Part shown: one piece after another, positions 24,392-34,486 of the stretch
Layout: each line of letters begins with the position of its first letter
How positions within the stretch are numbered: the first letter of the stretch is position 1
From: Streptomyces asoensis
GTDB lineage: Bacteria; Actinomycetota; Actinomycetes; Streptomycetales; Streptomycetaceae
Reading direction: 5' to 3'
NCBI RefSeq assembly: GCF_016860545.1
Contig: NZ_BNEB01000005.1
Span: forward strand, 992,001-1,056,000
DNA: 64,000 bases
Translations under genes and position numbers: made by a program
The notes under the pieces: generated by a model
Told to the model about the DNA's origin: nothing
What the model saw: the letters and a program-made list of their open reading frames with translations, nothing else
Databases searched by the model: none

Positions 24392-26755
24392 ATGCCGAGC
24401 CCACACGAGCCGCACGGCGCCGAGCCGCCCGTGCGGGACGGCTTCGTCCGGGTCCGCGGAGCCCGCGAGCACAACCTGCGGGGCGTGGACGTCGACATCC
24501 CGCGGGACGTGGTGGCCGTGTTCACCGGTGTGTCCGGCTCGGGGAAGTCGTCGCTGGCGTTCGGCACGGTGTACGCGGAGGCCCAGCGCCGCTACTTCGA
24601 GTCGGTCGCCCCGTACGCGCGCCGGCTGATCCACCAGGTCGGCGCGCCGAAGGTCGGCGAGATCACCGGCCTGCCCCCGGCGGTCTCGCTCCAGCAGCGC
24701 CGCTCGGGACCCACCTCGCGTTCGTCGGTGGGCACCGTCACCAACCTGTCGAACTCGCTGCGGATGCTCTTCTCCCGCGCGGGCGACTACCCGCCGGGGG
24801 CGGAGCGCCTCGACTCGGACTCCTTCTCCCCGAACACGGCGGCAGGAGCCTGCCCCGAGTGCCACGGGCTGGGCGAGGTGCACCGCACCACCGAGGAGTC
24901 GCTGGTACCGGACCCGTCGCTGTCCGTCCGGGAGGGCGCGATCGCCGCCTGGCCGGGCGCCTGGCAGGGCAAGAACCTGCGGGACATCCTCGACGCGCTC
25001 GGGCACGACGTGGACGTGCCGTGGCGCGACCTGCCCGCCGGGCAGCGGCGGTGGATCCTGTTCACCGACGAGCAGCCGGTGGTGACGGTCCACCCGGTGC
25101 GGGACGCGGACCGCATCCAACGCCCCTACCAGGGCACGTACATGAGCGCCCACCGCTATGTGATGAAGACCTTCTCGGACTCCCGCAGCCCGGCGCTGCG
25201 GGCCCGGGCGGAACGCTTCCTGACGGCGGCCCCCTGTCCGGCGTGCGGGGGCGGCCGCCTGCGGCCCGAGGCGCTCGCCGTGACCTTCGCGGGCCGTACG
25301 ATCGCGGAACTGGCGGCGCTGCCGCTGGTGGAGCTGGCCGGGCTCCTCGACGCGACGTCCGAGGCGTCCCGTGTCCTCACCGACGACCTCAAGTCCCGGA
25401 TCGCTCCCGTCGTCGAACTGGGCCTCGGCTATCTGAGCCTGGACCGGGCCACCCCCACCGTGTCGGCGGGCGAGCTGCAACGGCTGCGACTCGCCACGCA
25501 GTTGCGCTCCGGTCTGTTCGGGGTGGTGTACGTCCTCGACGAGCCGTCGGCGGGTCTGCACCCCGCGGACACCCGGGCGCTGCTCACGGTGCTGGAGCGG
25601 CTGAAAGCGGCGGGGAACTCGGTGTTCGTGGTGGAGCACCAGCTGGACGTGATGCGTGCCGCCGACTGGCTGGTGGACGTGGGCCCACGAGCCGGCGAGC
25701 ACGGCGGACGGGTGCTGCACAGCGGCCCGGTCGCGGAGCTTGCGTCGGTGCGGGAGTCGGCGACGGCCCGGTTCCTGTTCGACCGCTCCCCGGCTCCCGC
25801 CCGCGACGTGCGCACCGCCCGCGGCCGGTTGACGGTGGGGCCGGTGGACCGCCACAACCTGCGCGGGGTGACGGCGGAGTTCGGGCTCGGGGTGTTCACG
25901 GCGGTGACCGGGGTGTCGGGCTCGGGGAAGTCGACGCTCATCGCGGAGATCACGCAGGACCTGCCGGGCGTGGGGCGGCTGGTCGCGGTCGACCAGAAGC
26001 CGATCGGTCGCACCCCGCGGTCGAACCTGGCCACCTACACGGGCCTGTTCGACACGGTCCGCAAGGTCTTCGCGGCGACGGACGCGGCCCGGGCGAGGGG
26101 CTACGGCGCCGGCCGCTTCTCGTTCAACGTGGCCGGCGGGCGCTGCGAGACCTGCCAGGGCGAGGGCTTCGTGAGCGTCGAACTGCTCTTCCTGCCCAGC
26201 ACGTACGCGCCCTGTCCCCTGTGCGGCGGCGCCCGCTACAACCCGGGGACGCTCGAAGTGACCTACCGGGGCCTTGACATCGCGCAGGTGCTGGACCTGA
26301 CGGTGGAGTCGGCGGCGGACTTCTTCGCCGACGTCCCGGCCGTCTCGCGCGCTCTGGTCACCCTCCTCGACGTCGGGCTCGGCTATCTGCGGCTCGGGCA
26401 GCCCGCGACGGAACTCTCCGGCGGTGAGGCCCAGCGCATCAAGCTGGCCTCCGAGTTGCAGCGCGGCCGCCGCGGCCACACGCTCTACCTCCTCGACGAA
26501 CCGACGACGGGTCTGCACCCCGCCGATGTGGAGGTCCTCATGCGCCAGTTGCACGGTCTGGTCGACGCGGGCCACACGGTGGTCGTCGTCGAGCACGACA
26601 TGTCCGTGGTGGCGGGCGCGGACCGGGTGATCGACCTCGGTCCCGGGGGCGGCGGGCGGGGCGGCCTGATCGTGGCGACGGGGACGCCCCGGGAGGTGGC
26701 GGAAGCCCGGGAGAGCGCGACGGCCCCCTATCTGCGCAAGGCGCTGGGTCTCTAG
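24392..26755 (+). CDS. UvrA2-type excinuclease ATPase paralogue
   Basis: A 787-residue double ABC ATPase. It has Walker A GVSGSGKSSLAF near residue 46 and a second GVSGSGKSTL near 512; zinc-finger pairs CPECHGLG, CPACGGG, CETCQGEG and CPLCGG; Walker B LDEPSAGLHP and LDEPTTGLHP; and the second signature LSGGEAQR. The first signature reads VSAGELQR rather than SGGE. Typical UvrA is 940-1000 residues; this protein lacks the UvrB-binding insertion, as in class II UvrA (UvrA2), linked to damage tolerance or drug resistance rather than core repair. Its stop shares a CTAG with the converging gene. Confidence 0.9.
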   Translation: MPSPHEPHGAEPPVRDGFVRVRGAREHNLRGVDVDIPRDVVAVFTGVSGSGKSSLAFGTVYAEAQRRYFESVAPYARRLIHQVGAPKVGEITGLPPAVSLQQRRSGPTSRSSVGTVTNLSNSLRMLFSRAGDYPPGAERLDSDSFSPNTAAGACPECHGLGEVHRTTEESLVPDPSLSVREGAIAAWPGAWQGKNLRDILDALGHDVDVPWRDLPAGQRRWILFTDEQPVVTVHPVRDADRIQRPYQGTYMSAHRYVMKTFSDSRSPALRARAERFLTAAPCPACGGGRLRPEALAVTFAGRTIAELAALPLVELAGLLDATSEASRVLTDDLKSRIAPVVELGLGYLSLDRATPTVSAGELQRLRLATQLRSGLFGVVYVLDEPSAGLHPADTRALLTVLERLKAAGNSVFVVEHQLDVMRAADWLVDVGPRAGEHGGRVLHSGPVAELASVRESATARFLFDRSPAPARDVRTARGRLTVGPVDRHNLRGVTAEFGLGVFTAVTGVSGSGKSTLIAEITQDLPGVGRLVAVDQKPIGRTPRSNLATYTGLFDTVRKVFAATDAARARGYGAGRFSFNVAGGRCETCQGEGFVSVELLFLPSTYAPCPLCGGARYNPGTLEVTYRGLDIAQVLDLTVESAADFFADVPAVSRALVTLLDVGLGYLRLGQPATELSGGEAQRIKLASELQRGRRGHTLYLLDEPTTGLHPADVEVLMRQLHGLVDAGHTVVVVEHDMSVVAGADRVIDLGPGGGGRGGLIVATGTPREVAEARESATAPYLRKALGL

Positions 26756-27807
26756 ATCCGCTGTTCCCGCCAGGCCCGGTAGTGGTCGACGAGGGTCTCC
26801 TCGATCGGGCGGTAGGTGAGGCCCAGTTCCTCGGTGCTCCTGCGGTTGTCCACGCGGAAGCGGATGCCGAGGTGGTGGCGGATGTACTCCTGGGAGAGGC
26901 CGAAGGCGGGGCCGAGGATGCGGACCGGCCAGTGCGGGAGCGCGGTCCTCGGCAGCCGCCGGTCGCGCGGGTGGTGCCTGCGCAGGATCACCGACATCTC
27001 GTGGAAGGAGGTCATCTCCGGCGCGGCGACGATGTAGCGGCCGTGCGCCCCGGGGAGCTCGGCCGCCGCGATGTGGGCGGCCGCCACGTCCCGTACGTCG
27101 GCCGTGGTGAAACTGAAGTCCGGGGCGCCGTAGAAGAAGTACCCCTTGAACAGTTCGTCCAGGAGGAACAGGCTGCCGGAGTCCGAGGCGGGGGTGAGGG
27201 AGGGGCCCAGGATCAGGCCGGGGTTGACGGAGACCATCCGCCAGCGGCTCTGGGCGGCCTCCGCCTCCCAGGCGGCCCGCTCGGCCAGCGTCTTGGCGTA
27301 GTGGTACGGGTTGTTCTCCAGGGTGCTGCTGGTGTTGAAGTACTTCTCGGACAGCGTGCGGTCGTCCATCTCCCGGACGTCGGCGTAGTCGCCGAAGATC
27401 GCGCCCACCGTCGAGGTGAACACGAGGCGTTCGACCGTCTCCGTGCGGGCGATCGCCGCCAGGACGGTGCGGGTGCCCGTCAGGGCCGGCTCCACCATGT
27501 CCCGCCGGCCGTCCTTGATCTTCTCCGGCATCAGGAAGGGCGAGGCCACGTGGAAGACCACCGAGCAGCCCTTCATGGCCTCGTCGAAGGACCCCTCCGT
27601 CAGCAGATCGGCCTCGAAGAGCTCCAGGCGGCCGGGGTGGGACTCCCCGAGGGCGTGCAGCGGCCGGAGCTTGGCGGCGTCGGCCGTGGCACGCACCGTG
27701 GTGTGCACGTGGTGGCCGCGCTCGAGGAGCTGCCGTACGAGATGGGCGGCCACGAAGCCGCTGCCTCCCGTCACGAGTACGGTCCGGCCGGCCGGGCTTC
27801 CGTTCAC
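26752..27807 (-). CDS. NAD(P)-dependent epimerase/dihydroflavonol-reductase-like SDR
   Basis: A 351-residue extended short-chain dehydrogenase. The cofactor motif is VLVTGGSGFVAAHLV, and the catalytic Tyr-Lys appears as YHYAKTLAE with Ser/Thr in VFTSTVGAIFG. The closest type is dihydroflavonol-4-reductase/cinnamoyl-CoA reductase-like proteins, which reduce a ketone or aldehyde. GTG 27807 has GGGGAG about seven bases upstream; ATG 27837 is an alternative adding ten residues. Its TAG stop and that of uvrA2 use the same CTAG on opposite strands. Substrate unknown. Confidence 0.85.
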   Translation of the reverse strand: MNGSPAGRTVLVTGGSGFVAAHLVRQLLERGHHVHTTVRATADAAKLRPLHALGESHPGRLELFEADLLTEGSFDEAMKGCSVVFHVASPFLMPEKIKDGRRDMVEPALTGTRTVLAAIARTETVERLVFTSTVGAIFGDYADVREMDDRTLSEKYFNTSSTLENNPYHYAKTLAERAAWEAEAAQSRWRMVSVNPGLILGPSLTPASDSGSLFLLDELFKGYFFYGAPDFSFTTADVRDVAAAHIAAAELPGAHGRYIVAAPEMTSFHEMSVILRRHHPRDRRLPRTALPHWPVRILGPAFGLSQEYIRHHLGIRFRVDNRRSTEELGLTYRPIEETLVDHYRAWREQRI

Positions 27808-27844
27808 GCCTGCTCCCCTCGGAGGTCGGGGCGTCATGATCCCA

Positions 27845-28864
27845 TCAGTACGCCCCGACGGCCCCTCGCGCGCCGGGAATTGCCTCGGGACCGGCCTCCC
27901 GCCCGCCGACCGCGGCCGCGCCGTGCCGGTGCCCCGCGGGGCCCGCGAGGCCCCGGCTCCGCTCCCCCTGACCGGCGGCCCGCCGCTCCCGCACCGGACC
28001 GCGGCCCGCACCCGCGTCGTCCGGGGCCCGCTCACCCCGCCCGGAGCCGCGGCCCGGCACGTGCGGCGGGCGTCCGGCCACCTCCCCGGCGCTCACCTGC
28101 GCCGCGGCCGCCGCGGCCAGGGACGTGCGGTCGGGGTGGGCGGCCGGGGCGAGCGGGGGCCGCACCTCCACCTCCGCCACCAGGCCGCGCGCGGTCACCA
28201 CACGCCACAGAGAGGCGAGCAGCGGGTCCTCGCCGACGAACGCCGCCACGGTCCCGGCCGCTCCGGCGCGGTCCCGGTAGCCGATGCGCACGGGCTGCAC
28301 CGGCACCCCGGCGTCCAGCGCGGCCTGGAACACCGCCCGCCGGAAGTGCCCCTGGGCCCGGCCGCACCAGGTGCTGCCCTCGGGGAAGACCGCGACCGCG
28401 TGCCCGGCGCGCAGCGCGGCGGCGATCCGGGCGACCGTGGCCGGCAGCGCGCGCAGCCTGTCGCGGTCGATGAACAGGACACCGGCGCGGGCGACGAGCG
28501 CGCCCGCCACCGGCCAGCGCCGGATCTCGGCCTTGGCGAGCATGCGGGCCGGGCGCACGGCCGCCAGCAGCGGGATGTCCAGCCAGGAGATGTGGTTGGC
28601 GACCAGGAGCAGACCGGTGCCCGTGGACGCCGTCGCGCCGGTGATCCGGAGCCGGACCCCCGCCGCCCGGACGACCGACCGGCTCCACCAGCGCACGGCG
28701 CGGGCCGGGACGCGGCCGCTGACCGGTGCCAGCACCGCCCCGGCGAGGACCAGCGCGACCACCGCCGTGAGCCGCAGTACGGCCAGGGGCGCGCCCGTGC
28801 GGGCCGCCGTCGTCTCCACGCACGCCCGCGGGGTGCAGGGCGCGCTGGGCAGCCAGACGCTCAT
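27845..28864 (-). CDS. olsA: 1-acyl-glycerol-3-phosphate acyltransferase-like protein, OlsA type
   Basis: A 339-residue PlsC-family acyltransferase with an N-terminal membrane segment (VVALVLAGAVLAPVSG). The catalytic HX4D motif is NHISWLD, and FPEGSTW is the acceptor-binding motif. It overlaps the upstream olsB-like gene by one base (TGATG). In ornithine-lipid synthesis OlsB N-acylates ornithine and OlsA O-acylates the product; the coupled pair points to that role rather than phospholipid synthesis. The C-terminal 80 residues are Arg/Gly-rich and may be loosely conserved. Confidence in the symbol rests on the pairing. Confidence 0.8.
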   Translation of the reverse strand: MSVWLPSAPCTPRACVETTAARTGAPLAVLRLTAVVALVLAGAVLAPVSGRVPARAVRWWSRSVVRAAGVRLRITGATASTGTGLLLVANHISWLDIPLLAAVRPARMLAKAEIRRWPVAGALVARAGVLFIDRDRLRALPATVARIAAALRAGHAVAVFPEGSTWCGRAQGHFRRAVFQAALDAGVPVQPVRIGYRDRAGAAGTVAAFVGEDPLLASLWRVVTARGLVAEVEVRPPLAPAAHPDRTSLAAAAAAQVSAGEVAGRPPHVPGRGSGRGERAPDDAGAGRGPVRERRAAGQGERSRGLAGPAGHRHGAAAVGGREAGPEAIPGARGAVGAY

Positions 28865-29637
28865 CAGGCCGGGACGAGGGAGAGGAAGTGGCGCAGGTAG
28901 CGGGGGTCGACCCGGCTCATCGGCAGCAGCACGTACAGGTCGGCGACGCCGAAGTCGGGGTCGTGGGCGGGCTCCCCGCACACCCAGGCGCCGAGCCGCA
29001 GGTAGCCGCGCAGCAGAGCCGGGAGTTCGGTGCGGGCGGCCCGTCCCGCGGTGTCCGGGATCCACGGCCGCAGGGGCCGCACCCGGTACTCCGGCGGCGC
29101 CAGGTGCCGGTCACGCACCCGGGCCCAGGTGGCCGCCGCCAGGGTGCCGCCGTCGGCCAGCGGGACGGAGCAGCAGCCGGCCAGCCACTCGTGGCCCCGG
29201 TCCACCATGTAGCGGGCTATCCCGGCCCAGATCAGTCCGATGACGGCGCCGTCGCGGTGGTCGGGGTGCACGCACGAGCGGCCGACCTCGACCAGGCTCG
29301 ACCGGATCGCGTCGAGCGGACCGAGGTCGAACTCGCCCTCGGAGTAGAGCCGTCCGGCGATCGCGGCGCGCTCGGGCGGCAGCAGCCGGTAGGTGCCGAC
29401 CACGTCACCGGTGGCGTTGTCGCGGATGAGCAGGTGGTCGCAGCAGGCGTCGAAGGCGTCCGTGTCCAGGCCGGGTTCCGGGCCGTCGAGCCGGGCGCCG
29501 AGTTCACCGGCGAACACCTGGTGGCGCAGCCGCTGCGCGGCCCGGACGTCGTCCTCGTCACGGGCGAGCGACACGACGTAGCCGGAACCGCCGGGCGGGA
29601 CGGCGAGGGCGGGGGGCGAGAGGGGCATGGCGGTCAT
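28864..29637 (-). CDS. olsB: Ornithine N-acyltransferase-like GNAT protein, OlsB type
   Basis: A 257-residue GNAT-fold acyltransferase of the hemolysin/OlsB group. Expected blocks are AQRLRHQVFAGELGAR, FDACCDHLLIRD, VGTYRLLPP, and VEVGRSCVHPDHRDGAVIG. It should transfer a 3-hydroxyacyl chain from acyl-ACP to ornithine, giving lyso-ornithine lipid in the inner membrane leaflet. ATG 29637 (MTAMPLS) has GGAG upstream. A large stem-loop (29651-29713) ends right before that site. The pair with the PlsC-like gene is a complete olsBA set. Confidence 0.83.
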   Translation of the reverse strand: MTAMPLSPPALAVPPGGSGYVVSLARDEDDVRAAQRLRHQVFAGELGARLDGPEPGLDTDAFDACCDHLLIRDNATGDVVGTYRLLPPERAAIAGRLYSEGEFDLGPLDAIRSSLVEVGRSCVHPDHRDGAVIGLIWAGIARYMVDRGHEWLAGCCSVPLADGGTLAAATWARVRDRHLAPPEYRVRPLRPWIPDTAGRAARTELPALLRGYLRLGAWVCGEPAHDPDFGVADLYVLLPMSRVDPRYLRHFLSLVPA

Positions 29638-29650
29638 GGAGGTCTCCTGC

Positions 29651-29713
29651 GCCGGGCGGAAGAAGCTGGGGACGGTGCGCGGGAGTGCGCACCTGCTTTC
29701 TTCCGCGCCCGGC
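29651..29713 (-). promoter_or_regulatory. Nested stem-loop in the olsB leader
   Basis: The outer imperfect stem pairs 29651-29666 with 29695-29713 (GCCGGGCGGAAGAAGC against a near complement with inserted bases). The inner perfect 7-base stem is 29674-29680/29687-29693 (GGTGCGC/GCGCACC). The left foot is two bases from the olsB ribosome-binding site (AGGAGA at 29643-29648). It may be a read-through attenuator after the sdh operon or a translational control element; the sequence alone does not decide. Confidence 0.5.
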
Positions 29714-29800
29714 TGGCCTCGGCGTGACCGGCGCGGGGACCGTGGATGTGCGGCTGCTGAATGCCGGGCGTCACCGTACGGCCCACGCCCCGGATGCCTG

Positions 29801-29835
29801 GCGGGGCCGGGGATGAGCACCACTCCCGGCCCCGC
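29801..29835 (-). terminator. Terminator hairpin of the sdh operon
   Basis: Perfect 11-base arms GCGGGGCCGGG (29801-29811) and complement (29825-29835), loop 13 bases, 57 bases beyond the sdhB stop. It separates the sdh operon from olsBA. Confidence 0.75.
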
Positions 29836-29891
29836 CCGTCCGCACCGCTCGGCGAACGTCTTGTCCCGGCGGCGGCGCCGCCCGGCGGGAA

Positions 29892-30637
29892 CTACCGCTT
29901 CGAGACCTTCCTCGTGGCCCGCAGCCACTCCTTGTTCATCCCGGTGATGGACGTCAGCGGGATGCCCTTGGGGCAGGCCGTCGCGCACTCCCCGGCGAGC
30001 GTGCAGCCGCCGAACCCCTCCTCGTCCATCTGCGCGACCATGTCCAGCACCCGGGTCTCCCGCTCGGGCGCGCCCTGCGGCAGCACGTTGAGGTGGTTGA
30101 CCTTCGCGGAGGTGAACAGCATGGCGGCCCCGTTCGGACAGGCCGCCACGCACGCCCCGCAGCCGATGCACTCGGCGTGCTCGAAGGCGAGGTCGGCGTC
30201 GGGCTTGGGCACCGGTGTCGCGTGCGCCTCGGGGGCGGCGCCGGTGGGCGCGGTGACGTAGCCGCCGGCCTGGATGATCCGGTCGAAGGCGCTGCGGTCG
30301 ACGACCAGGTCCTTGACGACCGGGAAGGCGGCGGCCCGCCACGGCTCGACGTCGATGGTGTCGCCGTCCCGGAAGGACCGCATGTGCAGCTGGCAGGTGG
30401 TGGTCCGCTCCGGTCCGTGTGCCTCGCCGTCGATGACGAGCGAGCACGCGCCGCAGATGCCCTCACGGCAGTCGTGGTCGAAGGCGACCGGGTCGTCGCC
30501 GCGCAGGATGAGTTCCTCGTTGAGGGTGTCCAGCATTTCGAGGAAGGACATGTCGGGAGAGATGCCGTCCACCTCGTACGTGGACATGGCGCCGTCGGCG
30601 TCCGCGTTCTTCTGCCGCCAGACGCGCAGGTTGAGCC

Positions 30638-30641
<4 letters not shown>
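29892..30641 (-). CDS. sdhB: Succinate dehydrogenase/fumarate reductase iron-sulfur subunit
   Basis: A 249-residue iron-sulfur subunit. The N-terminal plant-type [2Fe-2S] site is DHDCREGICGACSLVIDG with a later CQLH; the C-terminal ferredoxin domain has AECIGCGACVAACPNGA and GECATACPKGIPL for the [4Fe-4S] and [3Fe-4S]/[4Fe-4S] clusters. It passes electrons between the flavoprotein and the membrane cytochrome. Starts at ATG 30641, overlapping sdhA by four bases. The three-subunit layout with a single cytochrome b resembles the Bacillus/epsilon-type enzyme and is probably a second, alternative succinate:quinone oxidoreductase in the genome. Confidence 0.93.
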
Positions 30642-32584
<1,943 letters not shown>

Positions 32585-32586
32585 GT

Positions 32587-33294
32587 TCAGTTCACCACTC
32601 CGGTCATGACGCCCACGGGGACGGCGATGAAACCGGCCGTGAGCAGCAGCGCGAGGACGTCGGCCGTGGCCCTCAGGGCACGGTCGCGGGTGCGGCTGCC
32701 GGCGCCGAGGGTCTGGGCGGCGGCCCAGAACCCGTGCCGGACGTGCAGGCCGAGGGCGAGCATCGCCACGATGTACACGGTGTTGCCGTACCAGGTGGAG
32801 AAGGTGTCCACGACGTTCTGGTACGGGTGGCCCTCCTGGAAGCCGCCGCTGTGGACCGTGCCGGTCGTCAGGTCCAGGAGGTGCCAGACGATGAACAGGG
32901 CGAGGATGATCCCGCCCCAGCGCATGGTGCGGGTGGCGTAACTCGCCCGGGGCCTGCTGTGCACGTACTTGCTCGGGCGCGCCCGGATGTCGCGCCGGCT
33001 GAGCTGGTACGCGCAGGTGGCGTGGGCGACGACGGCGGCCACGAGCACCACGCGGATCAGCCACAGCGTCCACTCGTAGTGCATGAACGGTTCACCGACG
33101 GTGCGCAGCCAGTGCGCGTAGTGGTTGAACTCGCCCGCCCCGAAGAAGATCTTCAGGTTCCCGATCATGTGGACCACCAGGTACAGCAGCATGATCAGGC
33201 CGCTGACGGCCATCACCGTCTTCTTGCCGACGGTGGAGTCCCACACCGTGCGCGCCGTCGACGGCCGTCGGTCCGTCCGTGTTGCCAGAGCCAT
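32587..33294 (-). CDS. sdhC: Succinate dehydrogenase cytochrome b subunit
   Basis: A 235-residue membrane anchor with five hydrophobic helices (about residues 24-48, 74-98, 122-148, 165-190, 210-232). Histidines suited to haem ligation lie in YLVVHMIGNL, VVAHATCAY, IVWHLLDL and LGLHVRHGFW. This is the single-subunit di-haem cytochrome b type. It is the first gene of the operon, 83 bases from the divergent LysR gene, and carries quinone reduction in the membrane. Confidence 0.9.
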   Translation of the reverse strand: MALATRTDRRPSTARTVWDSTVGKKTVMAVSGLIMLLYLVVHMIGNLKIFFGAGEFNHYAHWLRTVGEPFMHYEWTLWLIRVVLVAAVVAHATCAYQLSRRDIRARPSKYVHSRPRASYATRTMRWGGIILALFIVWHLLDLTTGTVHSGGFQEGHPYQNVVDTFSTWYGNTVYIVAMLALGLHVRHGFWAAAQTLGAGSRTRDRALRATADVLALLLTAGFIAVPVGVMTGVVN

Positions 33295-33354
33295 GTCTCA
33301 AGACGCTAGGGCCGGAAGTCCCCATCGGTCCAAGACATGGTCCGGCTCGTTTCC

Positions 33355-33369
33355 ATAGCCTGCGCCTAT
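33355..33369. promoter_or_regulatory. Candidate LysR-type binding site
   Basis: ATAG-N7-CTAT, a 15-base palindrome, lies 9 bases before the LysR start and 61 bases before the sdhC start. Its position fits autorepression and activation of the divergent operon, as usual for this family. Confidence 0.45.
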
Positions 33370-33377
33370 CATGAGGC

Positions 33378-34262
33378 ATGCAGTTCCAGCAGCTCCAGTA
33401 CTTCGTGGCCGTGGCCGAGACCCGGCATTTCACCCGGGCCGCCGAGCTCGTGCATGTCGCGCAGCCGTCGCTGTCCCAGCAGATCAAGGCGCTGGAGCGG
33501 GAGTTGGGCGCCGATCTGTTCCAGCGCGCGCGGGGCAACATCACCCTCACCGACGCGGGCGAGGCGCTGCTGCCGCTGGCCCGGCGCATCCTCGCGGACA
33601 CCGAGACCGCGCGCTACGAGGTGCAGGAACTGGTGGGACTGCGCGGCGGACGGGTCCGGCTGGGGGCCACGCCCAGTCTGTGCACGGGCCTGCTGCCCGA
33701 CGTGCTGCGCGCCTTTCACGACCGCTACCCCGGCATCCGGCTGCTGATCGAGGAGGGCGGCTCGCACGACCTCGTACGGGAACTGGCCCGCGGCGCCCTC
33801 GATCTCGCGCTGATCGTGCTGCCGCTGCCGACCGCGTCCCCCGCGCTGACGACGGTGGAGCTGCTGCGCGAGGACCTGGTCGTGGTGTCCTGCCCGGACG
33901 CCCCCCGTCCGGGGCACGGCCGGCGCACCGTACGGATCGCCGATCTGGAGGGCGAGCGCCTCGTGATGTTCCGGCACGGCTACGACCTGCGGGAACTGAC
34001 CGTGGCCGCCTGCCGGGCCGAGGGGTTCGAGCCGGACTTCGCGGTGGAGGGCGGCGAGATGGACGCCGTGCTGGGTTTCGTGCGGGCGGGGCTGGGTGTC
34101 GCGGTGGTACCCCGGATGGTGGCGGCTCGATCCGCGCGCGGGCTGCGGGTCACTCCGCTGGCCCGGCCGGGGCTGTATCGCACGATCGGGCTGGCGCACC
34201 GCAGTGACGTGGCCCCGCCGCGGGCCGCCAGGGAGTTGCAGCGGATGCTGCTCGAGCGGTGA
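33378..34262 (+). CDS. LysR-family transcriptional regulator
   Basis: A 294-residue LysR protein. The N-terminal helix-turn-helix is FQQLQYFVAVAETRHFTRAAELVHVAQPSLSQQIKALE, quoted by AETRHFTRAAE and QPSLSQQIKALE. The effector-binding domain follows (RVRLGATPSLCTGLLP..., GLGVAVVPRM). It is divergent from sdhCAB and probably its regulator, sensing a metabolite such as a dicarboxylate; the ligand is not identifiable here. ATG 33378 follows a short upstream sequence without a strong ribosome-binding site. A hairpin follows the stop. Confidence 0.9.
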   Translation: MQFQQLQYFVAVAETRHFTRAAELVHVAQPSLSQQIKALERELGADLFQRARGNITLTDAGEALLPLARRILADTETARYEVQELVGLRGGRVRLGATPSLCTGLLPDVLRAFHDRYPGIRLLIEEGGSHDLVRELARGALDLALIVLPLPTASPALTTVELLREDLVVVSCPDAPRPGHGRRTVRIADLEGERLVMFRHGYDLRELTVAACRAEGFEPDFAVEGGEMDAVLGFVRAGLGVAVVPRMVAARSARGLRVTPLARPGLYRTIGLAHRSDVAPPRAARELQRMLLER

Positions 34263-34332
34263 GGGCGCGCCCCCGCGCGGTCGCGCCGAGCGGGGCGGGG
34301 GCGGTGCTCGCGGTGCGGGTCCGTGGCTGACC

Positions 34333-34354
34333 GGGCGCGCGGTTCCCCGCGCCC
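34333..34354. terminator. Shared hairpin between the LysR gene and rmdA
   Basis: Seven-base arms GGGCGCG (34333-34339) and CGCGCCC (34348-34354) around CGGTTCCC. The word resembles the intergenic GCGCGGGGAACC repeat common in Streptomyces. It lies between converging genes; the rest of the 224-base gap is plain GC-rich spacer. Confidence 0.6.
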
Positions 34355-34486
34355 CTCGGACCGGGCCGGGGCCCGGCACGACGCCCTCGATCGGCGAGGG
34401 CCCGTGGCGGGGCCCCGCGGGGCCGGGCCGTCAGGTCCTCGTAGCCGTGGCGGCGGCCGGAGGTCCCGAGCGACCGGGTCCCGCCG

